A stretch of 64,000 nt of DNA from an uncultured Erythrobacter sp. Lineage in GTDB: Bacteria; Pseudomonadota; Alphaproteobacteria; Sphingomonadales; Sphingomonadaceae. A program made the translations under genes and the position numbers. Below, piece by piece: positions 9,369 to 18,987 of this stretch (position 1 is the stretch's first letter; every line of letters begins with the position of its first letter). The notes under the pieces were generated by a model that made no database searches, had not been told where the DNA came from, and saw only the letters and a list, made by a program, of their open reading frames with translations. The stretch covers positions 372,001 through 436,000 of the forward strand of contig CANNCZ010000002.1 of NCBI GenBank assembly GCA_947503275.1, in the 5' to 3' direction.

Positions 9369-10367
9369 TTATCCGATCACCCGCTCAATCAACCAGAAAC
9401 TTCCAATCCCGCCAATCGCATAGTTGGCGATGCGCAATGCTGGTGTTTCGACCTTTCGCAAAGCGCGAGCTAGAACGGTGAGCAGGCAGATAAGCACTGC
9501 GATCACAAGCAACTGTCCCGCTTCAACCCCCAGATTGAACGCAAGCAATGCCTGCACAATCTCCCCCTGAGGCAAACCGATCTCGGCAAGCGCTCCTGCG
9601 AATCCAAACCCGTGGATCAACCCAAATGCAAAGGCGACAACCCACGGAAAGCGCCGGGTCCATGTTTGCCGCTCAGGCTCTCGCAGAATCAAGGCGACTT
9701 CGACCGCGAGAAATACAATCGACAGAGCGATGAGAGCCTCAACCGGGCGGCTTGGCAAACCGGCATAGCCCAGTGTCGTAGCCACCAGCGTGATCGAATG
9801 CGCAATCGTAAATGCGGTTGCCGCCTTGATAACGGGCCAAGGCTCGCGCACCAACAGAACCAAAGCGATCACAAACAACAGATGGTCCCAACCGAACAAG
9901 ATGTGCTCGGCGCCAATGATGAAGTAGTCGAGCAAGACCTGCCCGGTTTCCGGCTTTGCGAGGATGGTGGCAACGGGCGTTGTTGCGGTGAGGCGGAAAG
10001 TTTGGACGGGTCGATCCCGCGGGACAAGACGCGCAATGCCATCGGAATTGCCGAGCAACTCGGTGAGACCAAACGTCTCGCCCGCTAATGTCTCTTCACA
10101 ACGCAAATCGGCCCGGCCTAACAATGCCAGCGAAGCTGCACGCCGGACCGGATCGACGGTTGTTTCGCAGCTCGCCGGAATGACCGGTTGAGCCAAAGGG
10201 GCGGCATTCTCACCACGCCGAGCAGCAACCGGCAGCTTCCATTCCAACACCCATTGCCCCGCCTCCCGCTCGGTCAGTTCGACCACCGCGGGGCGCAGTT
10301 CATCCGCACTGACCGGCGCGGCGATCATCGCTATCACAGCAATGCACAATACGCGCCACCAGTGCAT
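9369..10367 (-). CDS. HupE/UreJ-like membrane protein
   Basis: 332 residues. There is a signal peptide (residues 1-22, cleavage near VSA-DE), a periplasmic domain to about residue 145, then a membrane domain with roughly seven helices. The membrane part contains the HupE/UreJ-type pattern: GAEHILFGWDHLLF, then AHSITL, then GLIHGFGFAG. The histidine clusters in such proteins suggest metal handling, as proposed for nickel/cobalt with HupE and UreJ. No hydrogenase or urease gene is nearby. It overlaps the parvulin gene by one base and forms a tight cassette with it and the DUF3604 gene. Function beyond the family is unknown. Confidence 0.82.
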   Translation of the reverse strand: MHWWRVLCIAVIAMIAAPVSADELRPAVVELTEREAGQWVLEWKLPVAARRGENAAPLAQPVIPASCETTVDPVRRAASLALLGRADLRCEETLAGETFGLTELLGNSDGIARLVPRDRPVQTFRLTATTPVATILAKPETGQVLLDYFIIGAEHILFGWDHLLFVIALVLLVREPWPVIKAATAFTIAHSITLVATTLGYAGLPSRPVEALIALSIVFLAVEVALILREPERQTWTRRFPWVVAFAFGLIHGFGFAGALAEIGLPQGEIVQALLAFNLGVEAGQLLVIAVLICLLTVLARALRKVETPALRIANYAIGGIGSFWLIERVIG

Positions 10368-11155
10368 CAGCGGTCGATCTCAACTCGATAGGGCTCTCGC
10401 AAAACCTCGAAAGCGCGCTGTTTGCGTGCTTCAATCTCGGCGCTGCGCCAATCGTTTTCGACACGGTCACGAACCTGCTCAAACTCACTCGATGCAACAT
10501 CGCGGATACGCATCCGGACGAGATGCCAGCCGAAGCCCGACGCCACCGGCCCTTGCCACTCGTCACTTGGATCAAGAGCCAACGCTGACGCCGCAAATGC
10601 CTCACCAAAAAGGACGCGAACCTCGCCGACTGCCTCATCGTCGATTGTGGCGGGCAAGCTGATCGCCTCACCTTCAGTAGCACCTGACTCGATTGCCGCA
10701 GTCGCGGCGCTCTCACTTGAAAAGTAGAGCTGATCAAAGCTCAGCGTCGCCTGTCCTGAGTAGTCCTCGCGGTTCTCTTCAAAGAATGCGCGCAGGGTGC
10801 CATCGCTAGGCTCAGCCGCTTCCGCCGCCGCGCTGGCCGTCAGGTCCATCTTGGCAACCATCCGTTGACGCACGACGGCGTCATCTTGATCCAGCCCCAG
10901 CCGGATCGCCTCACGATACAGAACCTCTTCGCGCACATATTGCTCTATCCGCGCATCCAACTCAGCATCAGTGGGTGCACGGCCCATGACACCTTCGAAA
11001 CTGAGGGCAAGCTGGGCCTCCTGCTCAGCATCCACGGAAATGACGCGAGAGGACGGATCAACCGGCTCCCCGCCCCATGCCAGCGCGACATAGACAATCG
11101 CTCCCAGTCCCAAAAAATGGACCAGCGGCTCGCGGGTCCATGCAGGTAAGTTCAC
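10367..11155 (-). CDS. Parvulin-type peptidyl-prolyl cis-trans isomerase, membrane anchored
   Basis: 262 residues with one N-terminal membrane helix (about 10-28), a SurA/PpiD-like helical region that includes YVREEVLYREAIRLGLDQDD (about 68-87), and a C-terminal PpiC-like rotamase region (about 130-240) with SGFGWHLVRMRI. These periplasmic foldases assist the folding of exported proteins. It overlaps the upstream DUF3604 gene by four bases (ATGA) and the downstream HupE-like gene by one base, so the three are co-translated. It probably serves this cassette specifically instead of acting as a general PpiD. Confidence 0.85.
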   Translation of the reverse strand: MNLPAWTREPLVHFLGLGAIVYVALAWGGEPVDPSSRVISVDAEQEAQLALSFEGVMGRAPTDAELDARIEQYVREEVLYREAIRLGLDQDDAVVRQRMVAKMDLTASAAAEAAEPSDGTLRAFFEENREDYSGQATLSFDQLYFSSESAATAAIESGATEGEAISLPATIDDEAVGEVRVLFGEAFAASALALDPSDEWQGPVASGFGWHLVRMRIRDVASSEFEQVRDRVENDWRSAEIEARKQRAFEVLREPYRVEIDR

Positions 11156-13077
11156 GGAGCAACGCTTCCCTTGAGCCAGATGGGCGAAGTGTACGCGCGC
11201 TCTTGCGCAACCGCATCGGCCATCGCGTCCTCGGACAGATCAAACCCAAACCGTACAGCGTCAAAGAGTGGCCAGCGCGGCGTGGGGATTTCGAGCACAC
11301 GCACATAGTAGAACGCGCTCTGTCCCGAGGCATAGTCTGGATCGGTCCAAGTTGTGCGCAATTCGGCTGCACCAATTGTGTTGGTGTAAGTTGCATCGTC
11401 GCGGTTTACTGTGTCGCCTACCGCCGGAACGCGGCCTGCGCTGCGTGGTCGCGCGTCCATATCGCTCCACACCACATCATAGACCCGTTCCTGCGTCTCG
11501 CCTGAGCCATCGATCCAACCTTTGACGATCTGGACCTTGTCCAGATTGGCGCCATCGGGGTCCTTCAATGCGCTTACAAGGAATGTCGGCGCACTGCCTC
11601 TATCGGTCAGCTCGCCCCCCATCGGCACGCCGCGTGTGTAACCTGCGCGCACCCAGTCATCGTCCCAATCTGCGTCAGCGAAATCGAACCCACCAAAGAT
11701 GCGCACGCTCATGCGAGGGCCAGTCGTGGCGTAAACTTCGCGCCGAGCAAAAGCGTCGAAAATCTCCGCGCGCGTATTGCCCCGCGCCCAAGCCGCAGCA
11801 TAGCCGCCGGCAAGATAATGCCAGCCAAACCGTCCCTCGCGTGTGCCAAGATTTTGCGAGGCGTTGGCGCGCGTTTCATCGGTGTATTCATTGCCGGTGT
11901 GCTTGCCCCAGAAATTGTCTTCGTCGCCCGTGGCAAGGCTTGTGTGGCTATCGGTCGCTCCGATCATGCCAAATGCATAGGGGTTCACGCCGAGCTGCTG
12001 CTCCAACGAAAGCCCTCGCAACAAGGCAGACCGGGTATAGGAGCCAGCAAGCATTTCCGGCTCGGTCTTGGCGGTCAGCGGCAGATTGCCGAGTTCCCAG
12101 CCCTTTACTCCAAAGCCAGCCATTTCATCATTGGGTGAAAGGAACGGATGCGTCTCACTGTCGCCCTTGATCTGCGTGACTTCGACGACCGGTTCAGCAG
12201 CTGCCCGCTTGGCCGCGTATTCTGGGGTCATGGGAGAGCCATCGGGCATTGTCGTTTCAAACATCAAACCATTGGAGAGGTTCGGATTGTGCGGGATTGC
12301 CAGCGCTTGCCCGCCAGTCTCTTCCTCATAGGCGAGCATGTAATCCCAAAGCCCCTCTGCCGCGGTGCCAAGTCCCGGAAACGGAAGAGTTTGGCTGGTG
12401 AGGTCACTGCCATCACGGAACATCACGACCCGGTGCAAATTGTTGCCATCCGGCATTGCGGTCCACTCAAACCCGGCAAAGGCGGTGAATGTACCCGGCT
12501 CGTTGTAACGGTCCAGCAAGCCAAGCTGAGTGTTCCAAATGTCAATACTACCTTCACGCGCCGCTTCGGGATCAGAGAATGTCGGAGGGAGAGTGCCATC
12601 AGCCGCCGACGTGATGATCTCAGCCACCGCAAGCGTCGATTGTTCAGGGCTTTCATGCATCATATCGTACCAGCGCAGCACGGTCTCATCGCCGATCACC
12701 CAGCTGACATACCAACGCGGTGCATCATACAGTCGGCGGGTCGCGCCAAGGCCATCGGAATGGTCTGCGATGACCAAAAAATCGAGCGGACGGGCGAGCT
12801 GTGCCGGCGCACCTGTGGTCGCCATGACTTCTTCGCCGCGCGCAAACCGCAAGGCCGCCTCTGGCCCAAGCCGGGTGCCAAAGCCGAATGCGTCGACCGA
12901 GTTATCTGTATGCAGGTGAGTGTCGCCCCAATATGGGCGGTTGGGAAACTCAGCGAGTTCGATTGTTTCCTCGCCATTGCCAGTCTGCGCCGGGTCTAGC
13001 GAAACCTCGCTGCCACAACCCGTTATCGCCAGCGCAACTACGCCGACGGCTACGCGCACATTCCATGTCTTTTGCAT
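11152..13077 (-). CDS. DUF3604 family lipoprotein
   Basis: 641 residues beginning with a lipoprotein signal (VALAITGC, lipid-attached Cys21). RPYWGDTHLHTDNS (residues 48-60) resembles the first metal-binding motif of PHP-type phosphoesterases and is characteristic of DUF3604 proteins, as are IADHSDGLG and GATDSHTSL further on. A metal-dependent hydrolase fold is therefore likely, but no substrate is established that I know of. It leads an overlapping cassette with a parvulin isomerase and a HupE-like membrane protein, which suggests a joint role in assembly or metal loading in the envelope. Confidence 0.85.
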   Translation of the reverse strand: MQKTWNVRVAVGVVALAITGCGSEVSLDPAQTGNGEETIELAEFPNRPYWGDTHLHTDNSVDAFGFGTRLGPEAALRFARGEEVMATTGAPAQLARPLDFLVIADHSDGLGATRRLYDAPRWYVSWVIGDETVLRWYDMMHESPEQSTLAVAEIITSAADGTLPPTFSDPEAAREGSIDIWNTQLGLLDRYNEPGTFTAFAGFEWTAMPDGNNLHRVVMFRDGSDLTSQTLPFPGLGTAAEGLWDYMLAYEEETGGQALAIPHNPNLSNGLMFETTMPDGSPMTPEYAAKRAAAEPVVEVTQIKGDSETHPFLSPNDEMAGFGVKGWELGNLPLTAKTEPEMLAGSYTRSALLRGLSLEQQLGVNPYAFGMIGATDSHTSLATGDEDNFWGKHTGNEYTDETRANASQNLGTREGRFGWHYLAGGYAAAWARGNTRAEIFDAFARREVYATTGPRMSVRIFGGFDFADADWDDDWVRAGYTRGVPMGGELTDRGSAPTFLVSALKDPDGANLDKVQIVKGWIDGSGETQERVYDVVWSDMDARPRSAGRVPAVGDTVNRDDATYTNTIGAAELRTTWTDPDYASGQSAFYYVRVLEIPTPRWPLFDAVRFGFDLSEDAMADAVAQERAYTSPIWLKGSVAP

Positions 13078-13134
13078 GGCCCTCTCCCGATTTTCACTCT
13101 CGGTAAGGAGTGTGCGCTTTTCAGCAAGCGTTCG

Positions 13135-13584
13135 TCAAGAAGACTTCGATAATAGGGCCGAGCGTTCGCATTTGCATACGATCTCATCGCGCTGACTAAG
13201 CAGTTCATGAGTGAAGGTAACGATGCCCGCATTGGGACGTGATTTGCTCTCCCTCAGCTCCTTCACTGCGCTGCGCGCGCGAAGCGTATCGCCGATGAAA
13301 ACGGGCTTGGGCGTGACCACTTTGTCGAATCCCAGATTGGCAACCAACGTGCCAAGCGTAGTGTCGCCGACCGAAAGCCCGACGAGCAAGGCAAACGTGA
13401 AAGTGGAGTTCACCAGAATCTGACCAAACCCGCTTTCCTTGGCGGCCTCGACATCGAGATGCAGCGGCTGCGGATTGTGGGTCATTGTAGAGAACAACAG
13501 ATTATCGGTTTCGGTTACAGTCCGCCGAATGTCGTGATCGAGGGTTTCACCGACCTGCCATTGATCAAAGAATTTGCCTGCCAT
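13135..13584 (-). CDS. MaoC-family hydratase/dehydratase
   Basis: 149 residues from the ATG at 13584; a TTG at 13602 would add six residues. The fold is a single hot dog. MTHNPQPLHLD is the (R)-hydratase-type motif with the catalytic polar/His pair, followed by FGQILVNSTFTFALLVGLSVGDTT. Such enzymes hydrate enoyl-CoA thioesters. It starts 2 bp after the stop of the AMACR-like gene, so the pair is one operon, consistent with catabolism of a branched or unusual acyl-CoA. Confidence 0.87.
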   Translation of the reverse strand: MAGKFFDQWQVGETLDHDIRRTVTETDNLLFSTMTHNPQPLHLDVEAAKESGFGQILVNSTFTFALLVGLSVGDTTLGTLVANLGFDKVVTPKPVFIGDTLRARSAVKELRESKSRPNAGIVTFTHELLSQRDEIVCKCERSALLSKSS

Positions 13585-13586
13585 GA

Positions 13587-14666
13587 TTATCCCTTGCTCC
13601 AACCTGCAACGATTTCGGCACCGTCATCAGTGCTTGACCGCACCGCGCCCGGCGTCCGACTGAACCGAGGGGCAGGCGCCGTGTGCCACTCGCCGTCATG
13701 TTCGACATAGGCTTCGCGCGACTTCATGTGCGGATGATTACGCGCTTCATCGAGGGCCAGGACAGGCGCAAAACACGCATCGCTTCCCTCAAGAAGCTCC
13801 ACCCATTCCACTTGCGTCTTTGTTTTGAACAAGACCGCCAATTGTTCGGCATAATCGTCCCAATTCGTTGGATTCATTTGCGCTTCGGCGAGCTTTGCCG
13901 GGGCACCAGATTTTGCCAGTAGCTCGGCGTAAAATTGAGGCTCAATCGCTCCGACAGAGACCTCTTTGCCATCAGCGCATTCAAAGCACTGATAGAAATG
14001 GGCTGCCCCGCCCAGCATTCCTTTGCCGCGATCAGTGGTCAGGAATGGCTTATCGCGATTGCCGAAGAAAAAGCTCATCAAACTGGTGGTGCCATCGACA
14101 ATTGCGGCGTCGACAACCTGACCTTTGCCCGAGCGTTCCCGCTCATAAAGCGCAGCCATTATGCCAAACGCGCAGTACATTGATCCACCGCCGAAATCGC
14201 CGACCAGATTTTGCGGCGGCGTCGCTGTTTCGCCTGCGCGGCCAACCGCGGACAGAGCGCCAGTGATCGCGATATAATTGATGTCGTGCCCGGCCGCTTG
14301 GGCGAGCGGTCCGTCCTGCCCCCAACCGGTCATGCGGGCATAGATCAAGCGAGAGTTCACCGCCTGCAATTCCTGTGGCCCCAACTCAAGACGCTCCATC
14401 ACGCCGGGGCGAAACCCTTCCAGCAATACGTCTGCTTTAGCCGCAGCATCTAAGCAAAACGCTTTACCCTCTTCGCTCTTCAAATCGACAGCAGCGCGGT
14501 GGCGGGCACGCTCAACAACCGAGTTTGATACAACCGCACCGGGCCGATCAATCCGCACCACCTCTGCGCCAAGATCAGCCAACAGCATGGCCACATGGGG
14601 TCCCGGCCCAATGCCAGCGAATTCGATGACTTTGAGCCCTGTCAGAGGCCCCTGCGATGATGTCAT
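13587..14666 (-). CDS. CaiB/BaiF-family CoA transferase, alpha-methylacyl-CoA racemase type
   Basis: 359 residues from the ATG at 14666, which follows GGGAAG; the frame is open 27 codons further from a weaker start. The N terminus GPGPHVAMLLADLGAEVVRI is the class III CoA-transferase fold. GHDINY and DFGGGSMY match the histidine and aspartate regions that catalyse alpha-proton exchange in alpha-methylacyl-CoA racemase (AMACR/Mcr), so a racemase role is more likely than CoA transfer. It is coupled to the MaoC hydratase downstream. The 222 bp upstream, to wecG, hold no gene I can support. Confidence 0.85.
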   Translation of the reverse strand: MTSSQGPLTGLKVIEFAGIGPGPHVAMLLADLGAEVVRIDRPGAVVSNSVVERARHRAAVDLKSEEGKAFCLDAAAKADVLLEGFRPGVMERLELGPQELQAVNSRLIYARMTGWGQDGPLAQAAGHDINYIAITGALSAVGRAGETATPPQNLVGDFGGGSMYCAFGIMAALYERERSGKGQVVDAAIVDGTTSLMSFFFGNRDKPFLTTDRGKGMLGGAAHFYQCFECADGKEVSVGAIEPQFYAELLAKSGAPAKLAEAQMNPTNWDDYAEQLAVLFKTKTQVEWVELLEGSDACFAPVLALDEARNHPHMKSREAYVEHDGEWHTAPAPRFSRTPGAVRSSTDDGAEIVAGWSKG

Positions 14667-14888
14667 AGTTTGAACTTCCCTTTCGTGGCATGCAATCCTG
14701 AAGCTCCGGATCGCCAGTGGCAAGCCCTGAGGCTCGAATTGGGACAAAGCTCTGCCAAATTGTGCGTTGCATCAATATCGGCCCATTGCTAGGTGCGCCA
14801 CCACAGGGATCGCAGGACCATGGAGGCTGGAACTATGTGCCCACACTGCACTTATCGCCTGCTCGGCCCGGACCAGTCCGCGTAGCCC

Positions 14889-15668
14889 ATGCCAACAGAC
14901 ACCGACATGCCTGAACGCATCACCTTTTTCGGTTCGAATGTTGACCTGCTGCCGCTTGACGCGCTGATCGAACGCGCTGAAGCGGCCATGGCGAGCCGAA
15001 CGCTCACCCGGCACACGGCACTTAACGTCGCAAAGCTGGTGAATATGCGCTCTGATAAAGAGCTAGCTGATGATGTGAACACCAGCGATATTGTCGGTAT
15101 CGATGGAAAGGGTATTGTCTATGGTCTTGGCCTGTTTGGTGTGAAATCGGCTGAGCGTGTGGCGGGCATTGATTTGTTCTATGCGTTGCTTGACCATTGC
15201 GCAAAAACAGGACGTCGACCATTTATCCTCGGCGCAAAACAAGCCAATCTCGAACAAGCCATGGTGACTGCGACAGAACGCTATCCTAGCCTTGAATTTG
15301 CGGGCTCGCGCAATGGCTATTTCACGGCTGACGAGCATGCCGATGTCGTTGCTCAGATTGCCGGATCACAGGCGGATTGTCTGTTCGTAGCGATGCCCAC
15401 ACCGCATAAGGAACGCTTCCTCAACGCCTATGCAGCAACGCTGGATGTTCCCTTTATTATGGGCGTTGGCGGATCGGTCGATGTGTTGGCCGGGCACGTG
15501 TCGCGCGCTCCCAAATGGATGCAGGAAGCGGGTCTGGAATGGTTTCATCGCATGGTGAAAGAGCCGCGCAAGATGGTCGGTCGTTATGCACGAACCAATT
15601 CAGCCTATGCTGTGATGCTGGTACGGACGCTGTTATCGGGTAAGAGCCCGATCGGGCGTCCCGCCTGA
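14889..15668 (+). CDS. wecG: WecG/TagA/CpsF-family glycosyltransferase
   Basis: 259 residues. The GT26 pattern is clear: TALNVAKLVNM at the N terminus, DIVGIDGKGIVYGLGLFG, the lipid-sugar-acceptor region RRPFILGAKQANLEQA, and GVGGSVDVLAGHVSRAPKWMQEAGLEWFHRM near the C terminus. Family members transfer ManNAcA or ManNAc from a UDP donor to an undecaprenyl-linked acceptor at the inner face of the membrane. The two genes that follow make exactly UDP-ManNAcA, which supports that donor. It opens the polysaccharide locus. Confidence 0.9.
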   Translation: MPTDTDMPERITFFGSNVDLLPLDALIERAEAAMASRTLTRHTALNVAKLVNMRSDKELADDVNTSDIVGIDGKGIVYGLGLFGVKSAERVAGIDLFYALLDHCAKTGRRPFILGAKQANLEQAMVTATERYPSLEFAGSRNGYFTADEHADVVAQIAGSQADCLFVAMPTPHKERFLNAYAATLDVPFIMGVGGSVDVLAGHVSRAPKWMQEAGLEWFHRMVKEPRKMVGRYARTNSAYAVMLVRTLLSGKSPIGRPA

Positions 15669-15728
15669 CGTTTGCTAATCAATCGATCTACTCATGAATT
15701 TGCATTATCGCACCAAACGAGGTCCCGC

Positions 15729-17018
15729 GTGACAGAGCAGGAAAAAATCGCAGTCGCCGATGCCGACGACGCCATCACGGCTGACATAGCCGTCATTGGA
15801 CTTGGCTATATCGGTCTGCCCACTGCCGCAGTGCTGGCCAGCTATGGTTGGAATGTCTGCGGCGTCGATGTGTCGCCACATGTGGTCGAAACGGTCAATG
15901 CTGGCGGCGTCCATATCGAAGAGCGTGACCTTGATGGACTGGTTCACAAAGCGATTGAGGATAAGACGTTATCGGCGTCCCTCGACGTACCATCCGCACG
16001 CTATTACATGATCGCGGTACCCACGCCGCTGGGCGATAACAAAGCGCCGAACATCGCCTATGTTGAAAGCGCTGCTCGCGCGATTGCGCCGAAGCTTTTG
16101 CCGGGTGCCTGCATCATCGTCGAAAGCACCTCGCCGGTAGGAACAACTGAACGCGTTGCTGAAATCATTGCCGAAGCGCGGCCAGACCTGCGCATGCCAG
16201 CATTCGGCGACATCGAAAGCGGCGATGTCGCCATTGCCTATTGCCCAGAACGCGTCTTGCCCGGCCGGATCGTCAACGAACTGGTTCATAATGATCGCGT
16301 CATTGGTGGTGTGACGCCAGCCTGTGCCGAAAGCGCAGCCAAGCTCTATCGCAGCTTTGTGCAAGGCGATTGCCTGATCACCAATGCCCGTGTCGCAGAG
16401 ACAGTGAAGTTGGTCGAAAACAGCTTCCGAGACGTGAACATCGCCTTTGCGAACGAGCTCTCGATAATCGCTGACAAAATCGGTGTGGATGTGTGGGATG
16501 TGATCAAGTTGTCTAACCGCCATCCGCGCGTAAACATCCTTCAGCCCGGCCCCGGTGTCGGTGGGCATTGCATCGCAGTCGACCCATGGTTCTTGGTTGC
16601 TGGCGCACCAGAAGAAGCGCGACTTGTGCGCACAGCGCGCGAAGTCAACGATCACAAGGCGGTCCACACCGAAAACCGCATCCGTGCATTGCTCGATGCA
16701 GCGCCGGGTGGAAAAGTGGCGCTGTTGGGTCTCGCCTTCAAACCAGACATTGATGATTTCCGAGAAAGCCCAGCTCTGGAGATCGCAGAAAACCTCGCCA
16801 AGGACATGGGTGACCGCATCCTTGTGGTTGAACCCTTCACGGAAGCCCTCCCGCCACAGCTTGAAGGAACGGATGCGACCCTGACTCAGCTCAGCCCAGC
16901 TTTGCGCGAGGCAGAGATCGTTGTGATCCTCGTCGATCACACCGCGTTCAAACATCTTGGCGCGGACGACCTTGGAGGAAAGATCGTGTTTGACACACGC
17001 GGGATGCTAAAAAAATGA
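15729..17018 (+). CDS. wecC: UDP-N-acetyl-D-mannosamine dehydrogenase
   Basis: 429 residues from a GTG at 15729, preceded by CGAGG; an upstream TTG at 15672 is in frame but gives a non-homologous extension. The Rossmann motif AVIGLGYIGLPTAA lies near residues 21-34, and the catalytic cysteine is Cys281 in GPGVGGHCIAVDPWF. This NAD-dependent enzyme oxidises UDP-ManNAc twice to UDP-ManNAcA. The PGVGGHCIAVDPWF form is typical of WecC rather than UDP-glucose dehydrogenase. Its stop overlaps the wecB start (ATGA). Confidence 0.93.
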   Translation: MTEQEKIAVADADDAITADIAVIGLGYIGLPTAAVLASYGWNVCGVDVSPHVVETVNAGGVHIEERDLDGLVHKAIEDKTLSASLDVPSARYYMIAVPTPLGDNKAPNIAYVESAARAIAPKLLPGACIIVESTSPVGTTERVAEIIAEARPDLRMPAFGDIESGDVAIAYCPERVLPGRIVNELVHNDRVIGGVTPACAESAAKLYRSFVQGDCLITNARVAETVKLVENSFRDVNIAFANELSIIADKIGVDVWDVIKLSNRHPRVNILQPGPGVGGHCIAVDPWFLVAGAPEEARLVRTAREVNDHKAVHTENRIRALLDAAPGGKVALLGLAFKPDIDDFRESPALEIAENLAKDMGDRILVVEPFTEALPPQLEGTDATLTQLSPALREAEIVVILVDHTAFKHLGADDLGGKIVFDTRGMLKK

Positions 17019-18154
17019 ACGCTGCAACCGCACGCTCACGTATCATGGTGACTTTCGGTACAAGACCAGAAGCGATCAAGATGTTCCCTGTGGTTGCTGC
17101 TTTGCGTGATGCCGATCAGTGCGATGTGCGCGTCGCCGTTACTGCACAGCATCGCGAAATGCTGGACCAGGTGATGGACATTGCGGGGATCACTCCAGAC
17201 ATTGATCTAAACCTCATGCAGCCGGGTCAGACACTGGATGGATTGTCAGCGAGGATTATTACCAAGTTTGGCGAAGCGCTCGATGCAGAGAAGCCTGACC
17301 GGGTGCTCGTCCATGGTGACACATTGACGACCATGATGGCGACGCTCGCCTGCTATTTCCGCCGCATCCCGGTCGGTCATGTCGAAGCGGGCCTGCGCTC
17401 TGGCGATATCTATTCGCCATGGCCAGAGGAGGTAAACCGCAAGGTGACGGGTGCGGTAGCCGATCTACACTTTGCCCCGACCGATAACGCGGCCGACGCT
17501 TTGCGTGCAGAGAACGTGCCCGCCAGCGCAATCTATATTACCGGCAATACCGTGATCGACGCATTGCTCGCGGCACAAAAGCGGCTGTCCGCTGACCCGT
17601 CGCTCGCGCCCATCGTCGCGCCTTTGACAAACCGTTTTGCGGGCAAGCGGATTATCGCGGTGACCGCGCATCGGCGCGAGAATTTTGGCGATGGTATGCA
17701 CCAGATCGCTGGTGCCTTGCAGCAATTGGCGACGCGCGATGATGTCGCGATCATCTATCCCATGCACCCCAATCCCAATGTCGCAGAGATTATGCGGCCT
17801 GCACTAAGCGAGATCGACAATGTCGCGCTGATCGAGCCACTCGATTACCTCAACTTCGTGGCGATGATGGCAGCATCTGACATTGTGCTCACCGATTCAG
17901 GCGGCATCCAAGAGGAAGCTCCCAGCCTCGGCAAACCCGTATTGGTTATGCGCGACACGACCGAACGACCCGAAGGCGTAAGCGCGGGCACGGCGAAATT
18001 GGTCGGTGCGGACAAAGACAGAATTGTTAGCGAGGTCACGAGATTGCTCGATGATGCGCCTGGCTATGACACCATGTCAAAGGCGCACAATCCCTATGGC
18101 GATGGAACGGCTAGCAAACAAATCGCGGACATCGTCGCAGCCGCGCATTGCTGA
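17015..18154 (+). CDS. wecB: UDP-N-acetylglucosamine 2-epimerase (non-hydrolysing)
   Basis: 379 residues, the normal family size. TFGTRPEAIKMFPV is at the N terminus, TAQHREML follows, then VHGDTLTTMMA, GHVEAGLRS, HRRENFG and TDSGGIQEEAPSLGKPVLVMRDTTERPEGV, all family hallmarks. It interconverts UDP-GlcNAc and UDP-ManNAc, feeding WecC. It is translationally coupled to wecC. Confidence 0.95.
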   Translation: MNAATARSRIMVTFGTRPEAIKMFPVVAALRDADQCDVRVAVTAQHREMLDQVMDIAGITPDIDLNLMQPGQTLDGLSARIITKFGEALDAEKPDRVLVHGDTLTTMMATLACYFRRIPVGHVEAGLRSGDIYSPWPEEVNRKVTGAVADLHFAPTDNAADALRAENVPASAIYITGNTVIDALLAAQKRLSADPSLAPIVAPLTNRFAGKRIIAVTAHRRENFGDGMHQIAGALQQLATRDDVAIIYPMHPNPNVAEIMRPALSEIDNVALIEPLDYLNFVAMMAASDIVLTDSGGIQEEAPSLGKPVLVMRDTTERPEGVSAGTAKLVGADKDRIVSEVTRLLDDAPGYDTMSKAHNPYGDGTASKQIADIVAAAHC

Positions 18155-18158
18155 CACA

Positions 18159-18704
18159 TCAAGTGCGTGCCCGAACCAACTTAACAAAGTAGACGCTGGC
18201 CGCGAGCACGGTCGCGCTCAGCCCAATATCGCCGATCCAGTTCAGCTTCAGCGGTCCATACAAAAACCAGTCGAGGGCGTGCAGCGAAATAAGGCGCACA
18301 GCGACGAGAAACATCATCGCAGTGCCTGCGGCTAACGCGAGAGCCGCGGCAGTATCGCTTCTCCCGCGAATTCGGCCTTTTGCTTTGACCAAAGCCAAGG
18401 CGGATGCGCCCGCACTCAACATGATGACGATGCCCGCGATGATACCCTGAACGTCCCGCCGGGCAGCGTAATTTCCGCCCGCCCTCAGGTTCTGGCGCAA
18501 GACATCGCGCGCAAACTCTTCCAAGCCAAAGATCCGGCTTACCAGCAAAGTGAGGAAAAGGGCTGTAAGGAAGAGCCACGCCCTGCGTTGCCAATAAGGA
18601 CGAGTTTGCTTGGTGGCCGAACCTGCAGCAAACAGGCATCCAATTACCACAGTAACGTAGATTATGGAGGCGGCCAGCGTTAGCGGGGATAGGTCAATCG
18701 ACAT
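18159..18704 (-). CDS. Uncharacterised four-helix membrane protein
   Basis: 181 residues from the ATG at 18704, with AAGGTGAG about 10 bases upstream; a GTG at 18719 is possible. Four hydrophobic segments are visible, near residues 8-28, 44-60, 85-105 and 120-140, with a fifth weaker one near the C terminus. No enzymatic motif is seen. It is antiparallel to the wec genes, ends 4 bp from wecB, and diverges from the export operon. I do not recognise the family; an accessory role in the locus is only a guess from position. Confidence 0.65.
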   Translation of the reverse strand: MSIDLSPLTLAASIIYVTVVIGCLFAAGSATKQTRPYWQRRAWLFLTALFLTLLVSRIFGLEEFARDVLRQNLRAGGNYAARRDVQGIIAGIVIMLSAGASALALVKAKGRIRGRSDTAAALALAAGTAMMFLVAVRLISLHALDWFLYGPLKLNWIGDIGLSATVLAASVYFVKLVRART

Positions 18705-18987
18705 GTAGTAAAGGCTCACCTTATTGCTGTGCCATGCCCCAAGTTTGTTTCACCTTGAGACAGTCCACATAATGCCATGCCAAAACTGCGCAACCGATCT
18801 TGGGAAAAGCCCAACGAAAAGGTGCCAAAACGCGTCCTTCAAACCCAAAACATGTCCAATTCTCGACAGATCGACACGAAACGCAGTTTGTGGCCTCCGA
18901 AAAACCGCTCACCTCCTAGGCATCCCAAGAATGTTGCGCTGCGAAAGGCAAGCGTCTAAGCACCCCTGCGTAACCATGGAGGGGTAT

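Noticed and set aside
12148..12999. 283-residue plus-strand frame opposite the DUF3604 gene
   Set aside because: Antisense shadow with an Arg/Cys/His-rich product and no motif.
15969..16955. 328-residue minus-strand frame opposite wecC
   Set aside because: Antisense shadow; sense strand encodes an intact dehydrogenase.
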